Shown here: in pieces, positions 22,561 through 33,976 of the stretch
Position numbering within the stretch: position 1 is the stretch's first letter
Layout of the letters: every line of letters starts with the position of its first letter
NCBI GenBank assembly: GCA_035236585.1
Contig: CP141132.1
Coordinates: 56,331,880 to 56,395,879, forward strand
Length of the DNA stretch: 64,000 bases
Direction: 5' to 3'
Source of the DNA: Warburgia ugandensis
Taxonomy: Eukaryota > Streptophyta > Magnoliopsida > Canellales > Canellaceae
The notes under the pieces: model-generated
What the model was told of the DNA's origin: nothing
The model's input: the letters and a program-made list of their open reading frames with translations, nothing else
The model's database searches: none
Translations under genes and position numbers: made by a program

Positions 22561-24832
22561 CCAACGAATCCGGTTTGAGATACTAAGCCAAGGTCAAACA
22601 GGTGGTCTACCCTTACAAACAAGGTCTACTGCGACTCAACTCTGTGGTGATCTATGAATTATGTATAGTAAGATGGTTTCCTACTTTTGGAATTGATGTC
22701 GAAAAGGAACGAGAAGTAGTTGGGGTCACGTAGTTAGCCCCGAGAGTCCATCCTTTAGAGACAGAAGCAATTGCCCGAAAAAACTAGACTAATTTGCCAT
22801 CCTACGTAAGCTCCAACTGACTGAATGAAGAAGGTAGGAACTCTAGTTTGATCTTGATGAATGCTTGTCGGATAGAGTGGATCGAGAAAGCTCCACCCAA
22901 AGTGTTTTTCGTAAGAGCTTAACTAATAGAGCACCGGTTGGCTAAGATCCTCTTGATGACTTTGGTTCGGAAGAAAGCTTTCACTCGGGGAGATTGTTTC
23001 ATCAATCTTTCTTGAGGACTCTGACTTTGTCTATATCTATACAGCCTCTATAGTGAAATTCTGAGTTTAAACAATATTAGGGGCCAGAAGAGTAGGAGTC
23101 TGGGCTGTGGATGATGGTCAAGTGCTACGGAGAAAGCAGAACGATCTGGTTGATCTGGTCTTCGACATACTGTTGCTTCGTCTGCAGATTTCGGAGGTGT
23201 AGGACGAGATGCGCAGTGCAAGTCGAGTGAGGTAGAGCATCATTCATAGGCGAGCAGGCGAGTTGTCCCATGTCTAGTTGAGTATGCGAGTGGGATATTC
23301 GAGTGGATGGATGGCAGCACGGCGAAGGAGGCTAGTGAGGGAGAGGAACAGGCGTTAACCTATATAGTAGGGTTAGAAACCTTAGCTTGCTTAGCTGGCA
23401 TGCCTGTTAGGTTGGTTTTTTCTTAGTTATCATAGTTGCTTGTCTTTTTATCGCTGTGCTTACGAGGAATTAGCTTGCCTGAGCCGGCCTTGCATACTGA
23501 TTTCCGTTGGTTCTTGGTTTTGGTAAGGTTTTCCTCTTCAAGTAGTAATGCTTTGCATTCGCAGGAACTCTTTTGAGTTCAGTAACATCGTTCAGTTCAT
23601 AGGTTTGTGATTCGAGGAGTTCTCTTTAGGGAACTTCCAGCATTTAGTAACCTTATATTCTTTCTGATCGTAGGTCTCCCAGTCAAGGAGGGCACGCAGC
23701 CTTTAGGCAACTCGAAAACCATTGGGCCAGCAGTCCCTCAGTCTCAGGCCGACCGAGCTTGATTATTACGAGAAGTGGATAGCCGAGGAGCATCTCTCTC
23801 AGCTACGATCTTGATGGATTAGCTCTCAGGGGTTCAACTATATAGGCCAGCCGGGAAGACTCTTGAATCAAAGATCAACGAGTCAATCTCTTAATCTACG
23901 TTAATTGATTGAGTTGATTGATTAGCCTGAACAGGAGATCATGTCTTAGCGATAAAATTCGTTATGCTTGATGAGGATTTCTCCCATTATACCCTTTCTT
24001 ATCTGACTAGTGGTTCTAACCTGATATCTATCATTGAGTTAGGATAAGAGTTCACCCACTTGCCCTAAGACTGAATGCTCAGAAAGAAACAGGGGGGAAA
24101 CTAAACAAGCAAGAAGGAGGAGAAGAGTTCCAACTGAATAGGCCAGCAGCGAAAAACCTTCCAAAGCCTTTTTGGGTTCATCTCTGAGTCAAGACAACAA
24201 GCCATCAATCAAGCGCACTCAAAGCATTAGTGAGAACCACCTTTCTTTGGTTCCAGCAGTTCCATCTCAACCATCGGGAAAGAAGCAGAACGGTCTCGAA
24301 AGGGCTTTGATCAATAGCCTTTCTTATCTATAAGCCTCCATCCCATCAAGCAAGGAAGCAAGTGCAGGGATTCCCTGATTTTCTATCTATCATGGATGAG
24401 ATTAGGGCCAGGCTCAGAGCAGTGTCAGAAGAGGAGGTTGCGAATGGGAAGGATTTGTGAGTGGAGGACGAGGGGAAGGAGAAGCCCTATCGAAGAGCAC
24501 TTCAACTTAAGCAATTTCTTTAGTAGCGAGTAGCAATCAGAGGTCCTATGAGGATGCAGTCAGCCATGCCACCCTTCCTTAACCTTTAGGGTCAGGAAGA
24601 GAGAATGAAGGGAAAGAACATTTGAGGGAGAGCCCAAAGGAAGGGGCAAAGAAAGGACCTGAGCACATTGACATCGAAGAAAAGGCCAATGAACATAGGC
24701 TTAGCGTCTTCCACTGAATTTCCTAGTCAAGGCTTAGGTAAGGAAGCCTAGCAGATCAATTGAATTAGGCGCAAGAAGACTTTCCTGGTAGTTAAAATGT
24801 CTTTCTATTGCTTGGAAGGAACATTATACGAC

Positions 24833-25000
24833 TTAAAAGACAGATCCCACTGCAATGGTTTTGAAAGGATGATTATTGTCTTGAAGTAAAGCACGCTTTT
24901 GGTTGAGTTTTTGAAACACTGTCTTCTTTTCTTTTCGACCAATACAAGCCCGAAATCGACTCCAACCCCTAATTATACGCCGACCCGCTTGCTTGCCCAT
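24833..25000 (-). other. Unassigned 55-residue open frame
   Basis: ATG to TAA, very basic N-terminus (MGKQAGRRIIRGWSRFRACI, then GRKEKK). It could be a remnant of an organelle ribosomal-type protein or chance. I do not recognise it; no flanking gene supports it. Confidence 0.2.
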
Positions 25001-26367
25001 ATCAAAGAAGGGAGCTTCAGTCTCGTTGCTGCCTCCTGGAATGCAAGATAATTACCTATTATCTTGCTTAGTAAAGGAACCATGTGTGCTAACCTTCCAA
25101 CCATATTAGTATCTAACTCTTGGAAAAAGCATTTCACGTCGGTCTGTCTACCATTATTTATATATAATTGTTCGTTCGCTTGACCTGGTTATGAAATCCA
25201 CCCCTTTAGTTATGGTAGAATTGGTCTACCACTTAGCTCATACAAGATAATTGAGTCGAGAACTAGACAGTGCCCTTGCAGGCCTTATCTATCTCCCGCC
25301 CACCTTCAAGTTGGAGATTGACAGTTTGAAGAGTCTCCCAACACCATTCTACCACCTGAGAATGCTCGTCAAACCTTATGTCGTCACCTAAAAAAGACCT
25401 TTTTCTAAGGCCTTTCACGGTTCAGGTCGAGCTGTACTTCTACTGATGCTACCATACCTGAATCCGGTGTAATATCTTATTCCACCTGAAAGGCTTTGAT
25501 CACACATCTTTGGGAAACGGAAAAGACACATACCCCGAAAGCGGACAAATTATATCATCCACTCATCTGAGGTAGAGGATTCATCTCGAGATTCAGACTT
25601 GGGAAAAACCTTCTCTTCCAAGTTGGCCTACAGCTCCTTTTGTGGCAGTCGAATTCTTCCTTTAAAGAGTCAATTCCCCATCTATGGCATTTTTCTTCTT
25701 TTTTTCTTTGCCTAAGCCGGTAATTGGCTAAGGCCAGCCTATTCTGATTCAATTGCTAAGAGCTCCTTTTCTGTGCGCACCAATAATTTCTTCACAGTTC
25801 AAACTCCCTTCGACTGCTAACTCTTAGCAATATCCTTTCTTATATACTTGTAGTTTAGTTCCAAGCCTTAGAGCAATGATAAGATAAAGAACCGCTCTGC
25901 ACCTTCCCTATGTGTAAGAAGTTCCTTGGCCTATAGAGGTTAATCAGTCAGACATGCCATGTTCAATCCAATTGCCTTATAGGTCTTAGAGACTAACTCT
26001 TCCTAGTGTCAGAGCTAATCGAATTGGGATACCTTAAATAGTCAAGATCTTGCTCCCTTGTCACTTAAAGGGCTCAGTTGGATTCGTGAAAAGAGAAGGG
26101 CTCCTTCTTTGCTTTTTTGATCTCATTGTGGATGTGTAGAGATAGGCACCTTATCTATGCAATAACAATCTCACTCTTCAAGACAGATTCGTGAAAGGTC
26201 AATCTAGGCCACCGAAGTCTCATTGCTGAATGACTTGTCTGCTACCAATTCCTTCCTCTATGGGTAGGGAATCTCGACATGTGAGACCTTGTATACAAAT
26301 TTCTCACATACCGAGGAAGAAAGAGAGCTTCTCTCCTCTCCTTTACATTTACAGGCGGTCGAGCTAT

Positions 26368-26407
26368 TGACTCTCCTCCTTGCTTTCATGCATAGCGCAT
26401 ACTAACA
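26368..26407 (+). repeat. Right copy of the 40-bp terminal direct repeat
   Basis: Perfect copy of 20262-20301 in the same orientation, followed ten bases later by the 13-bp outer repeat. Confidence 0.9.
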
Positions 26408-26860
26408 AGCTAAAAAGTAATCTCGCTGTACCCCATGTCGAATTGGACTAATTAGGTCAAATAAAAAAACAATGGTGTAGATTATCCAAGAGGGCATTGA
26501 ATGAACTAGATCACTCACAAAGCAAGATGAGATGGTTTCTTAAAAGAAAGTTTCCCAGTGGGAAACTAACTCTTCACTGTAAGGAAAGTGTGAGGAAAGT
26601 GAGGGAATAATGTAACAACTCCAAAAATTTTATATCCTTTTATAGAAGTATAATTTGGAACTAGTAAAACCATTAGATAGTGCTCGGAAAACGGAATCCA
26701 ACAAGCCAAAGAACGCTCAAAACAGAGCCCGTATGAATAAGTTATGGGCCTTTGAAATCAAGGGCAAAATGGTAAAAAGAAAAAAAAAAAAAAGAACACC
26801 ATTTTTCAGGAGGGGGCCAAATTGATATTGGCACCCCCCCTTTCACGTTTCGTCGGGTCT

Positions 26861-26995
<135 letters not shown>

Positions 26996-27310
26996 AGGGC
27001 AAAACCTAGGGCTTTTGCCCTGCTTCGATCTGCCATAGGAACGGTGAGTTCCCTTTGCTCGAATCTCCCACCGGCGAGAGAAAGAATAGATCCCATGATC
27101 TGTTCTTCCGGCCAAGAACAGATCTCATTCTTTCGGCCTTGAAACCTTACCATCTCCGATCGTCTGGGCTGCCTTTCACCTGCAGCGTGTCTTTTACCCA
27201 ACGCAGGTCACTAGCTCTCCATCCCTCCTCTGATCACCTTCCTCTTCACTGGCGTTTTTCCCTTTCCCCTCCAACGATCGCACGTTTCTGCTTCATTTAG
27301 ATATCTACCA

Positions 27311-27970
27311 ATGGAAAACCCCCTTCATGCACATGAGAACCCTCCTCTCCGACAACCTAGCAAACCCCCACTGCTTGGATCATCACGTTGTTGAACCTCC
27401 TTTCCCTTGTTCATCTTTGCCTCCTTCCTAATAGTCCTCTACCTCACCGTGTCTCCCAATAGCATCCTAACTCTATCCACAAACCGTATCTCCCCACCGT
27501 ACAATCCAACCCCACCACAAACCTCCCTCCACCAGGTCGTCTTCGGCATCGCTTCTTCTGCCAAATACTTCCCCAGACGACAACAGTACATCAGCAAATG
27601 GTGGGACCCTCATCAAATGTGCGGATACGTCTTTCTCGACCGTCCGATCGGAAACACAAACACATCTGATCTCCTTTCTATTCGTATTTCGGAAGATACG
27701 TCCTGATTTTCGTACACGTTCAAAGGCAGGTTACGATCGGCGATTCGGGTGGCTAGGATTGTTAGCGAGATAGTGGGGTTGAATCTGACGGATGTGAGGT
27801 GGTTTGTGTTTGGAGATGATGATACGGTCTTTTTTCCGGGAGAATTTGTTAGCGACACTCGCAAAGTACGATCATGAACGGTGGTTTTATGTTGGGAGGA
27901 GTTCGGAGAGTGTGCAGTCCAATCTGGAGCTTGGGGTTGGATTAATGCATGAGCGGGGATTTCATTAGTT
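27311..27970 (+). pseudogene. Captured fragment of a host DUF604 (fringe-like GT31-related) gene
   Basis: Plant DUF604 proteins are type II Golgi-type membrane proteins related to glycosyltransferase family 31. Here the frame from ATG 27311 gives a short cytosolic start, an in-frame TGA at 27392, a signal-anchor-like helix (FPLFIFASFLIVLYLTVSP), then HQVVFGIASSAKYFPRRQQY, ISKWWDPHQMCGYVFLDRP, RISEDTS, a TGA in place of an Arg codon (27704-27706), SAIRVARIVSEIVGL, and the DxD-containing VRWFVFGDDDTVFFP. A one-base insertion near 27840 shifts the frame; in the next frame ENLLATLAKYDHERWFYVG continues, then the sequence decays at the GGGGFAIS-equivalent. No intron is visible. It lies wholly inside an LTR, between sequences shared with other LTRs, so it is a transduplicated, dead fragment. 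Confidence 0.85.
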
Positions 27971-28565
27971 AAGATTGAAGCACACGGGGTCGATTGTGAA
28001 GAAGAGTGCAATTAAAGCTAGTGGAATCCAGTGAACGCGTCACATGAGGTAGGTGGAAATTTAAGACTGCATGTCTAAATCATAAGATGCATATTATAAA
28101 CATGATTTTAATTCTTCTTATAGATGTTATGAAATTTAAATGGTATGATTATATTCTACATGCTTTAAATTGTAATGATAAAAATAATGTAATTAAAAGA
28201 ATTGCATGTTATAATTGATGCTTATGCCTTGTATATCATGAATGTGAATTGTGAAATTATGTTTATGGTACATGGGTACCATGTCAGTATTGATGATGTA
28301 TGAGTCTAGGTTATAGGACACATCCTTGGTGGGTTATCACCAAATAAGTGAGGATGTTATTCTTGTTATGAAATATATGAACAAGCGAATTACTTGCTAT
28401 TATGATTATTTTACATCCGGGCATGGAGTCCTGAGAGTTTTGCTTTAGACAGGCATAGGCCTGGGGATGCTATGCTAGGAGAGTTGTGAGGGTTTGGCCA
28501 CCCGATCTCCGAAAGTGATTATGTTATGGATACCATGCACTATGTGTTGCAAAAAGTCGGGTGGG

Positions 28566-29381
28566 GCAACGAGGCCTTTTCCCTGGGCAACTGGGGAAGA
28601 ACAAAACCGTGCGGGGTGTATGGGCACTCCGGCACGGACAATATCGTTGCAGGGTGTGGGCCCTCGGGCTGTTACAAGTGGTATCAGAGCCAAACCCCGA
28701 CCCGGTGTGGGTGGCTAGCCGCACGTGGGCGCTCGTGTGTGGTAAGACACGCGGGGACTCGTGTCCCTTAAGGGGGAGAGGTTGTGAAGCCTTGGCCGAT
28801 GAGGGCGGGCCAAGAGGGCTGGCAGGCTTCTAGGCAAGGTGAAAGACTGAGAGTTAGTCCCACATCGCTAGGGGGAAAGTTACTGGGCTCTTGATAAGAG
28901 TGATGAGGACTTCCCTTGCAACGAGGCCTTTTCCCTGGGCAACTGGGGAAGAACAAAACTGTGCGGGGTGTATGGGCACTTTGGCACGGACAATATCGTT
29001 GCAGGGTGTGGGCCCTCAGGCTGTTACAAGTGGTATCAGAGCCAAACCCCTACCCGGTGTGGGTGGCTAGCCGCACGTGGGCGCTCGTGTGTGGTAAGAC
29101 ACGCGGGGACGCGTGTCCCCTAAGGGGGAGAGGTTGTGAAGCCTTGGCCGATGAGGGCGGGCCAAGAGGGCTGGCAGGCTTCTAGGCAAGGTGAAAGACT
29201 GAGAGTTAGTCCCACATCGCTAGGGGGAAAGTTACTAGGCTCTTGATAAGAGTGATGAGAACTTCACTTGCAACGAGGCCTTTTCCCTGGACAACTGGGG
29301 AAGAACAAAACCGTGCGGGGTGTATGGGCACTCCGGCACGGACAATATTGTTGCAAGGGTGTGGGCCCTCGGGCTGTTACA
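28566..29381 (+). repeat. 352-bp tandem array of LTR tail plus leader
   Basis: LTR tail 28566-28676, leader 28677-28917, tail 28918-29028, leader 29029-29269, tail 29270-29381. Copies are nearly identical (a few substitutions), so the duplication is recent compared with the LTR family. Each unit contains 'tagtcccacatcgctagg', a motif frequent in plant retroelement ends. Confidence 0.9.
28679..28691 (+). other. Primer-binding site, initiator tRNA-Met type
   Basis: 'tggtatcagagcc' two bases after the LTR end 'gttaca'. Complementary to the 3' end of initiator tRNA-Met; standard primer site for many plant LTR retrotransposons. A second identical copy lies at 29031-29043. Confidence 0.9.
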
Positions 29382-31008
29382 AATAATAAAATTAGAAATA
29401 TGGGGAAGATATATAGGAGGAGGAAAGGGAACTCGTGAAGGCTGAGGAGGAGGACTTTTTCATTTGTTTCCTTTGACCTCACATTTCCTCTTTACCCACA
29501 CCCCTCTTCTACTTTTTCGTTAGTCTTTTCTTTTTGTTCACTAATTATTCTCATTTTCTCCCTCTCTCGTTTCTATTTTTCTTCATGCCCCCAACATCTC
29601 TATTATGTTCTCTATTACATGGCATAATAGCCCTCCATCCCGTCATCTTCACCCTATTCTCCCATCACTAGTCCTCTCCATCCCATCTCTTTGCATCTCT
29701 GTTTCACCGCTCATCCCCACTATCTTCCCTTCTCTATCTCTCTGCTCCACCTCTATAGTCTAGACCTGCTCCCTTTATCTATCCTTATCTTAACCGATCT
29801 CTCCTTTCTCTTCTCACTTCCATTGTTACACCACTCCAGCCCCTCTCTTTTCCTCACTCCCGCCTACTCCCAACTTCCCTCCTTTCTTTGTTCTGACTCC
29901 ATGCACAGCATGGTCCCTCCTTTTCCCAATTTCTATCTTTTTCTTCCCTATCGCACCCATCTCTAGGTTACGCTGTCACACTAGAGCCCGACGCCACCTA
30001 GTTCACCCCTCTGCCAGTCGACGCCCAAATCTCTCCATTCCGACTAGCGTAACTTGATTGGCAAGTCGTGCTAGTCATCGTTCCCTTCTCTCCATCTGTT
30101 CATAGCACCTTTTACTGGCGTTATCATCTACTTGAAGTAGACAGGCCAGCCCCACATGCACCAACCACCACCGGCGTCCAACACCACACCCATCATGGGC
30201 AAGCCTCTTCACTACGTCGTCTACCCCTGTTCTCCATCATTAGTGTCGTCATTTGCCCCCACTTCTCTGTTCTTCTTCATCACCAACAGAAAGGCATTGT
30301 TTTTCTCCATTCTAGTTGAATTGTTCTATTTTATGGGAAAAAGAAGGAACTTTTAGTGAAATTTTCAATTTTTCCTATAGTATAATGATTTCAATTACAG
30401 TTTCATCCTATTCTTGTTCTTATCTGTGTGCTGTTTTATTCCTGTTCTATTATCTGTGTTCTGCATTATTCCATTATTAATTCAGGAACTATTTTGTCAA
30501 TCCCTATTTTAATTAAAGTCCAACTGAATCAATGGTTCTACTTTAATAAACAAGATTTCTTCAAATTCTCATCGTTGCACATTCAATTTCCAATCAACTT
30601 TTAGATCTTGTTTTTAGGACATCTTATAATTATTTATTATTTTCGATCTCTAATCTGAGTTTCAGAAAGTAGATTTGAGTAGTTAAAACCCAAAATTCTT
30701 ATCTAGACCAGATCTTTGAATTCTTGGAGAATTTGCCTAATCCACCTTTTAGATCTTTAATCATAAGCACTAAAAAGAGATTGATGAAGGCTGATTGAGA
30801 TTGAAGATATCAAGTTTGATAAAAAAAATGATGTGATCAAGCTAGGGATGTAGATTTTCCTTATTTTTTTTAGTTGATTTCCTGTCCTTTTGAGTTGGAC
30901 CTCTGTAATTTTCATTGATTAAATATATCTGAAGTTTGATTGCACTTTCTTTTAATTGCATACGCTACACTACAATACAATAGCCTGTGTACTTGCAGTA
31001 AAACTTCA

Positions 31009-31699
31009 CTGGCTGTGCCTATGCCCCTCTATTTCCTTGCTTGACTATAAACAAATGTCCAAAATGTTGGTGTGGACCCACATGTGGTACATATTCTTGT
31101 AAGTGTGAGTGAGGGATATTGAGATGTAGAGTCACAGAGAGGCATTGAGGAAGGCTTTAAGCCTCTTGCTCCTCCTCACTATGTAATATGATCAGATAGT
31201 GGATTCCTCCTTTCAGTGGATGTAGGCATGATAGCCAAACCACGTAAATCTCTATTCTCCTTGTGTGTTTGATTGTTCTTATTGATCTACAATTTTGATT
31301 ATTAGATCTTCCAAACTACTACAGATCTACAACAACATGTGGTATTAGAGCTAGGTTGTTGATTGGGTTGTCCATTAGAGCTCGAAGATCAATTTGGATT
31401 GAAAGAACTCCCAAAGATTTTTGTGCAACTGCTAGATCCTTCAACAGATCTGTGATAAGATCTATCCATCTTGGACTCATACCGTCACTTGTATTAGCCA
31501 AGAAACAGCACCATTACTCTATCATCAACCTCCTTAGCACAACTTACATCAACATGAACAAGTCAGAGTCCTAAATTAGTGACTAGGTTGGAATCAAGTG
31601 CTCCGTCAAAGGAACCAAGGCAGAGTATGAGCAGCTAGAGACATTGCTAAGTTATGAGAGGAAAGAAAGGGGTTTTTCAAAGTGAAAACTATCGCTTGT
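31009..31699 (+). mobile_element. Copia-type LTR 3' end, primer site and leader (truncated)
   Basis: LTR-like sequence runs to about 31335 ('cagatctacaaca'), followed by 'tggtattagagct' (31340-31352), a one-mismatch initiator tRNA-Met primer site. A leader and possible start of gag follow (ATG 31552, soon stopped; then KCSVKGTKAEYEQLETLLSY in a neighbouring frame). The piece is cut at 31699 by element D. A related LTR end lies at about 52730-52940. Confidence 0.7.
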
Positions 31700-33372
31700 T
31701 GTTGTGATTTTAAAGTTAACTCATAAGCGCACGAATCAATGTAGTATTTTCATGCAAGTGAGGTCAATCTCACAGATTTGCAATGGATTGGATCTTATTC
31801 AAATTATGTAGCTTCAACCAAAAGAGAAGGGTTTGGGTTGAATTATGAGATTAAACTACACCAATTAGAAGCATGCATGGAATTAGAAACTAAAGTTAAA
31901 AGAAACTTATTAAAAACTAAAACTAATAAATGAAATTAGAAACTGACCTAACTAACATGCAAGCAACTAAATGAAACTAATGCTAAATTATCATGAATCA
32001 AAATTAAGAAATTTACATAAAGAAAACTACTAAAAATGACACTTTTTGAAATTAATACTTTCATAAATTAACCCTTTTCTAAACTAGATTAGAAACTTTC
32101 TAAAAAAAGAACTTTCTAAAACTAATTTAAGAAACTTTCTAACACTAAAATAATATGCAAAAATAAGTAACTAATGAGATCTAACTAACTTTAACAAGAA
32201 ATTAGAAACGTGCATGCGAATCGAAATTACAATAAAAGAGACTTCCAAAATCCTAAAACTTCCCAAAGATGGAACTTCCTAAAATTCAAAAAGGAAACTT
32301 TTTAAACCTAAACTAAGATGCAAATAATAAATTAACTACTACTAAAACTAAATTAAGCAACTAAACTAAGCAAATATCTAAAAGGAATGGGATTTAGAAT
32401 CATGACATGGTTTTTGGACTATGTGCATGATTTGGGAGACCTAAAGATGGTGATATTTAGTGCACCTATAATGATTTACTATGAAAAATAACTATGGGAT
32501 ATAATAAAAAAACATGAAAATCTAAATGATACCTAAGGATTCAGGAAAAATAAGATGTTCTAAAAGTTGGATTTAAAACACAAAGTTAAGGAAACCCAAT
32601 TTTCAGATTTTGGTACTTAAGAACACTCGATAAATCTTGCATTAGAAAGCTATTGAAACCATAATTTTTATGCAAGAAAATAACCTAGATATAAGTAATT
32701 TAATGAAATAAACATTCTATAAAAATAATTCCCAAAAAAATTTATTGAATCATCTCCAAATTATACAAAAAATTAGAGTATAATACATGTTCAAAAGCTG
32801 GAAAATGCTTCCAATTCATAATCATAAAACCTAATCTAAAATATTGAAAAAGTGAAATATAATAATAAAAAACTAAATTATGATGGCATGCAAAGAAAAT
32901 GCAGAAAGGATTTCAAGAGAAAAGGAAGCTAAGTAGGTGAACTAGCTAAGGAAAAACTGCCCAAAATTAAGGGTATAAGAGAGCAGAAAACACGAAATTC
33001 AAGTCATTAAATCAAGGATTTAAGCTAGCTCTTCTCTTGGATGTCACTATCAGAAATGAGTTAACTTAAATATTGAGAGAATAACAAAGAAAACTAGTGG
33101 AATTGAGGTGTAGAAGAAAGGATAAAGCTAGAGGAAAAGAAAGGTGCAAAATTAGAAAGCAAAACTATGGAAATTAAGTAATGAAAACTAAACCAAAGCA
33201 AGAAAACTACTAACCTAAATTGGAGAACAAATAACTAAGACAATAACTACAAATCGAAAGGGATAAAGGCATATAAGAAATTGCAAAGTCCAACCACAAA
33301 TAACACTAAAGGAAGGCTTAATTTCAAGGTGTCTCCTTACTTCTACTTGAAAAATTCGTATGGAACATGGGG

Positions 33373-33382
33373 CTATATATAG
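33373..33382 (-). promoter_or_regulatory. Probable TATA box of the element D LTR
   Basis: 'ctatatatag' on the minus strand; the matching site in the 5' LTR is altered to 'ctatacatag' (45691-45700). Position inside both LTRs supports a former promoter. Confidence 0.45.
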
Positions 33383-33976
33383 ATGAGTGCTTTCCTAACT
33401 TACAAAAGGGTGAAAACATGCGGAAAGAGGCCCTAGGGTTAGGTTATTGAATGAGGAAGGTTAGGAGGATGAAATTTAGGTAGGTATGATGTCATTAAAG
33501 ATTACATAAGAGATATAAATGCATATAAGCTAGTTAGTTTCTAAATTAGAAATGGGGAAGGCATCCTTTTCCATAGAAGGAAAGTGGCTCTCCACCTCCT
33601 AATTGGATGGAATTTGAATGGTGGGAGGATGAGAGAAATAAAGAGAAAAATCTGAAAGAAAACCTAGGATTTTTACATATTTGCATGGACTTAGATGTAG
33701 GATTTTCTAATTAGGAAACCACTTGATTTTGCCAACAAAGCGAGGGGGGCATCCTCCTCTTTGATGGTTTCTCCTTCATTGACTTAAAAATGTGGAACCT
33801 AGTAAGATGGGTGGATTAGGGTTAGGAAATGGAAAAGGAAAGTGGGTTTCTCTCTCTTAATGGGTCTCTTAATGCATGATCATCTTACCTTTTACATTAA
33901 TCTCTCAAAATCTCATAAAAATCACACTTTAAACATAGAAAAGTTGTTTGAATTGATGCTCCAATAGTGAAGTTCC

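Larger units (their letters stand above)
20237..26430. mobile_element. Organelle-like (probably mitochondrial) DNA segment inserted in the 3' LTR
   Basis: About 6.2 kb whose base composition and texture differ from the surrounding AT-rich repeats: it is visibly richer in G+C and reads like plant mitochondrial intergenic DNA. No rRNA, tRNA or known mitochondrial protein gene could be identified by eye, so the mitochondrial origin is inference from style. The junctions are structured: a 13-bp repeat 'taatctcgctgta' at the outer edges (20237-20249, 26418-26430) and a perfect 40-bp direct repeat just inside (20262-20301, 26368-26407). Contains a nuclear-type LINE fragment at 22019-22560. A long low-copy nuclear segment is the alternative. 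Confidence 0.55.

Noticed and set aside
20237..26430. Chloroplast origin of the insert
   Set aside because: No photosystem, rpo, rrn or trn sequence recognised; texture fits mitochondrial non-coding DNA better, although that too is unproven.
28679..28691. tRNA-like motif 'tggtatcagagcc'
   Set aside because: This is the complement of a tRNA 3' end used as a primer site; no tRNA fold surrounds it.
28566..29381. Regularly spaced repeats that might suggest a CRISPR-like or satellite array
   Set aside because: The units contain LTR ends and primer sites and are explained by retrotransposon recombination; spacing is 352 bp with homogeneous units and no variable spacers.
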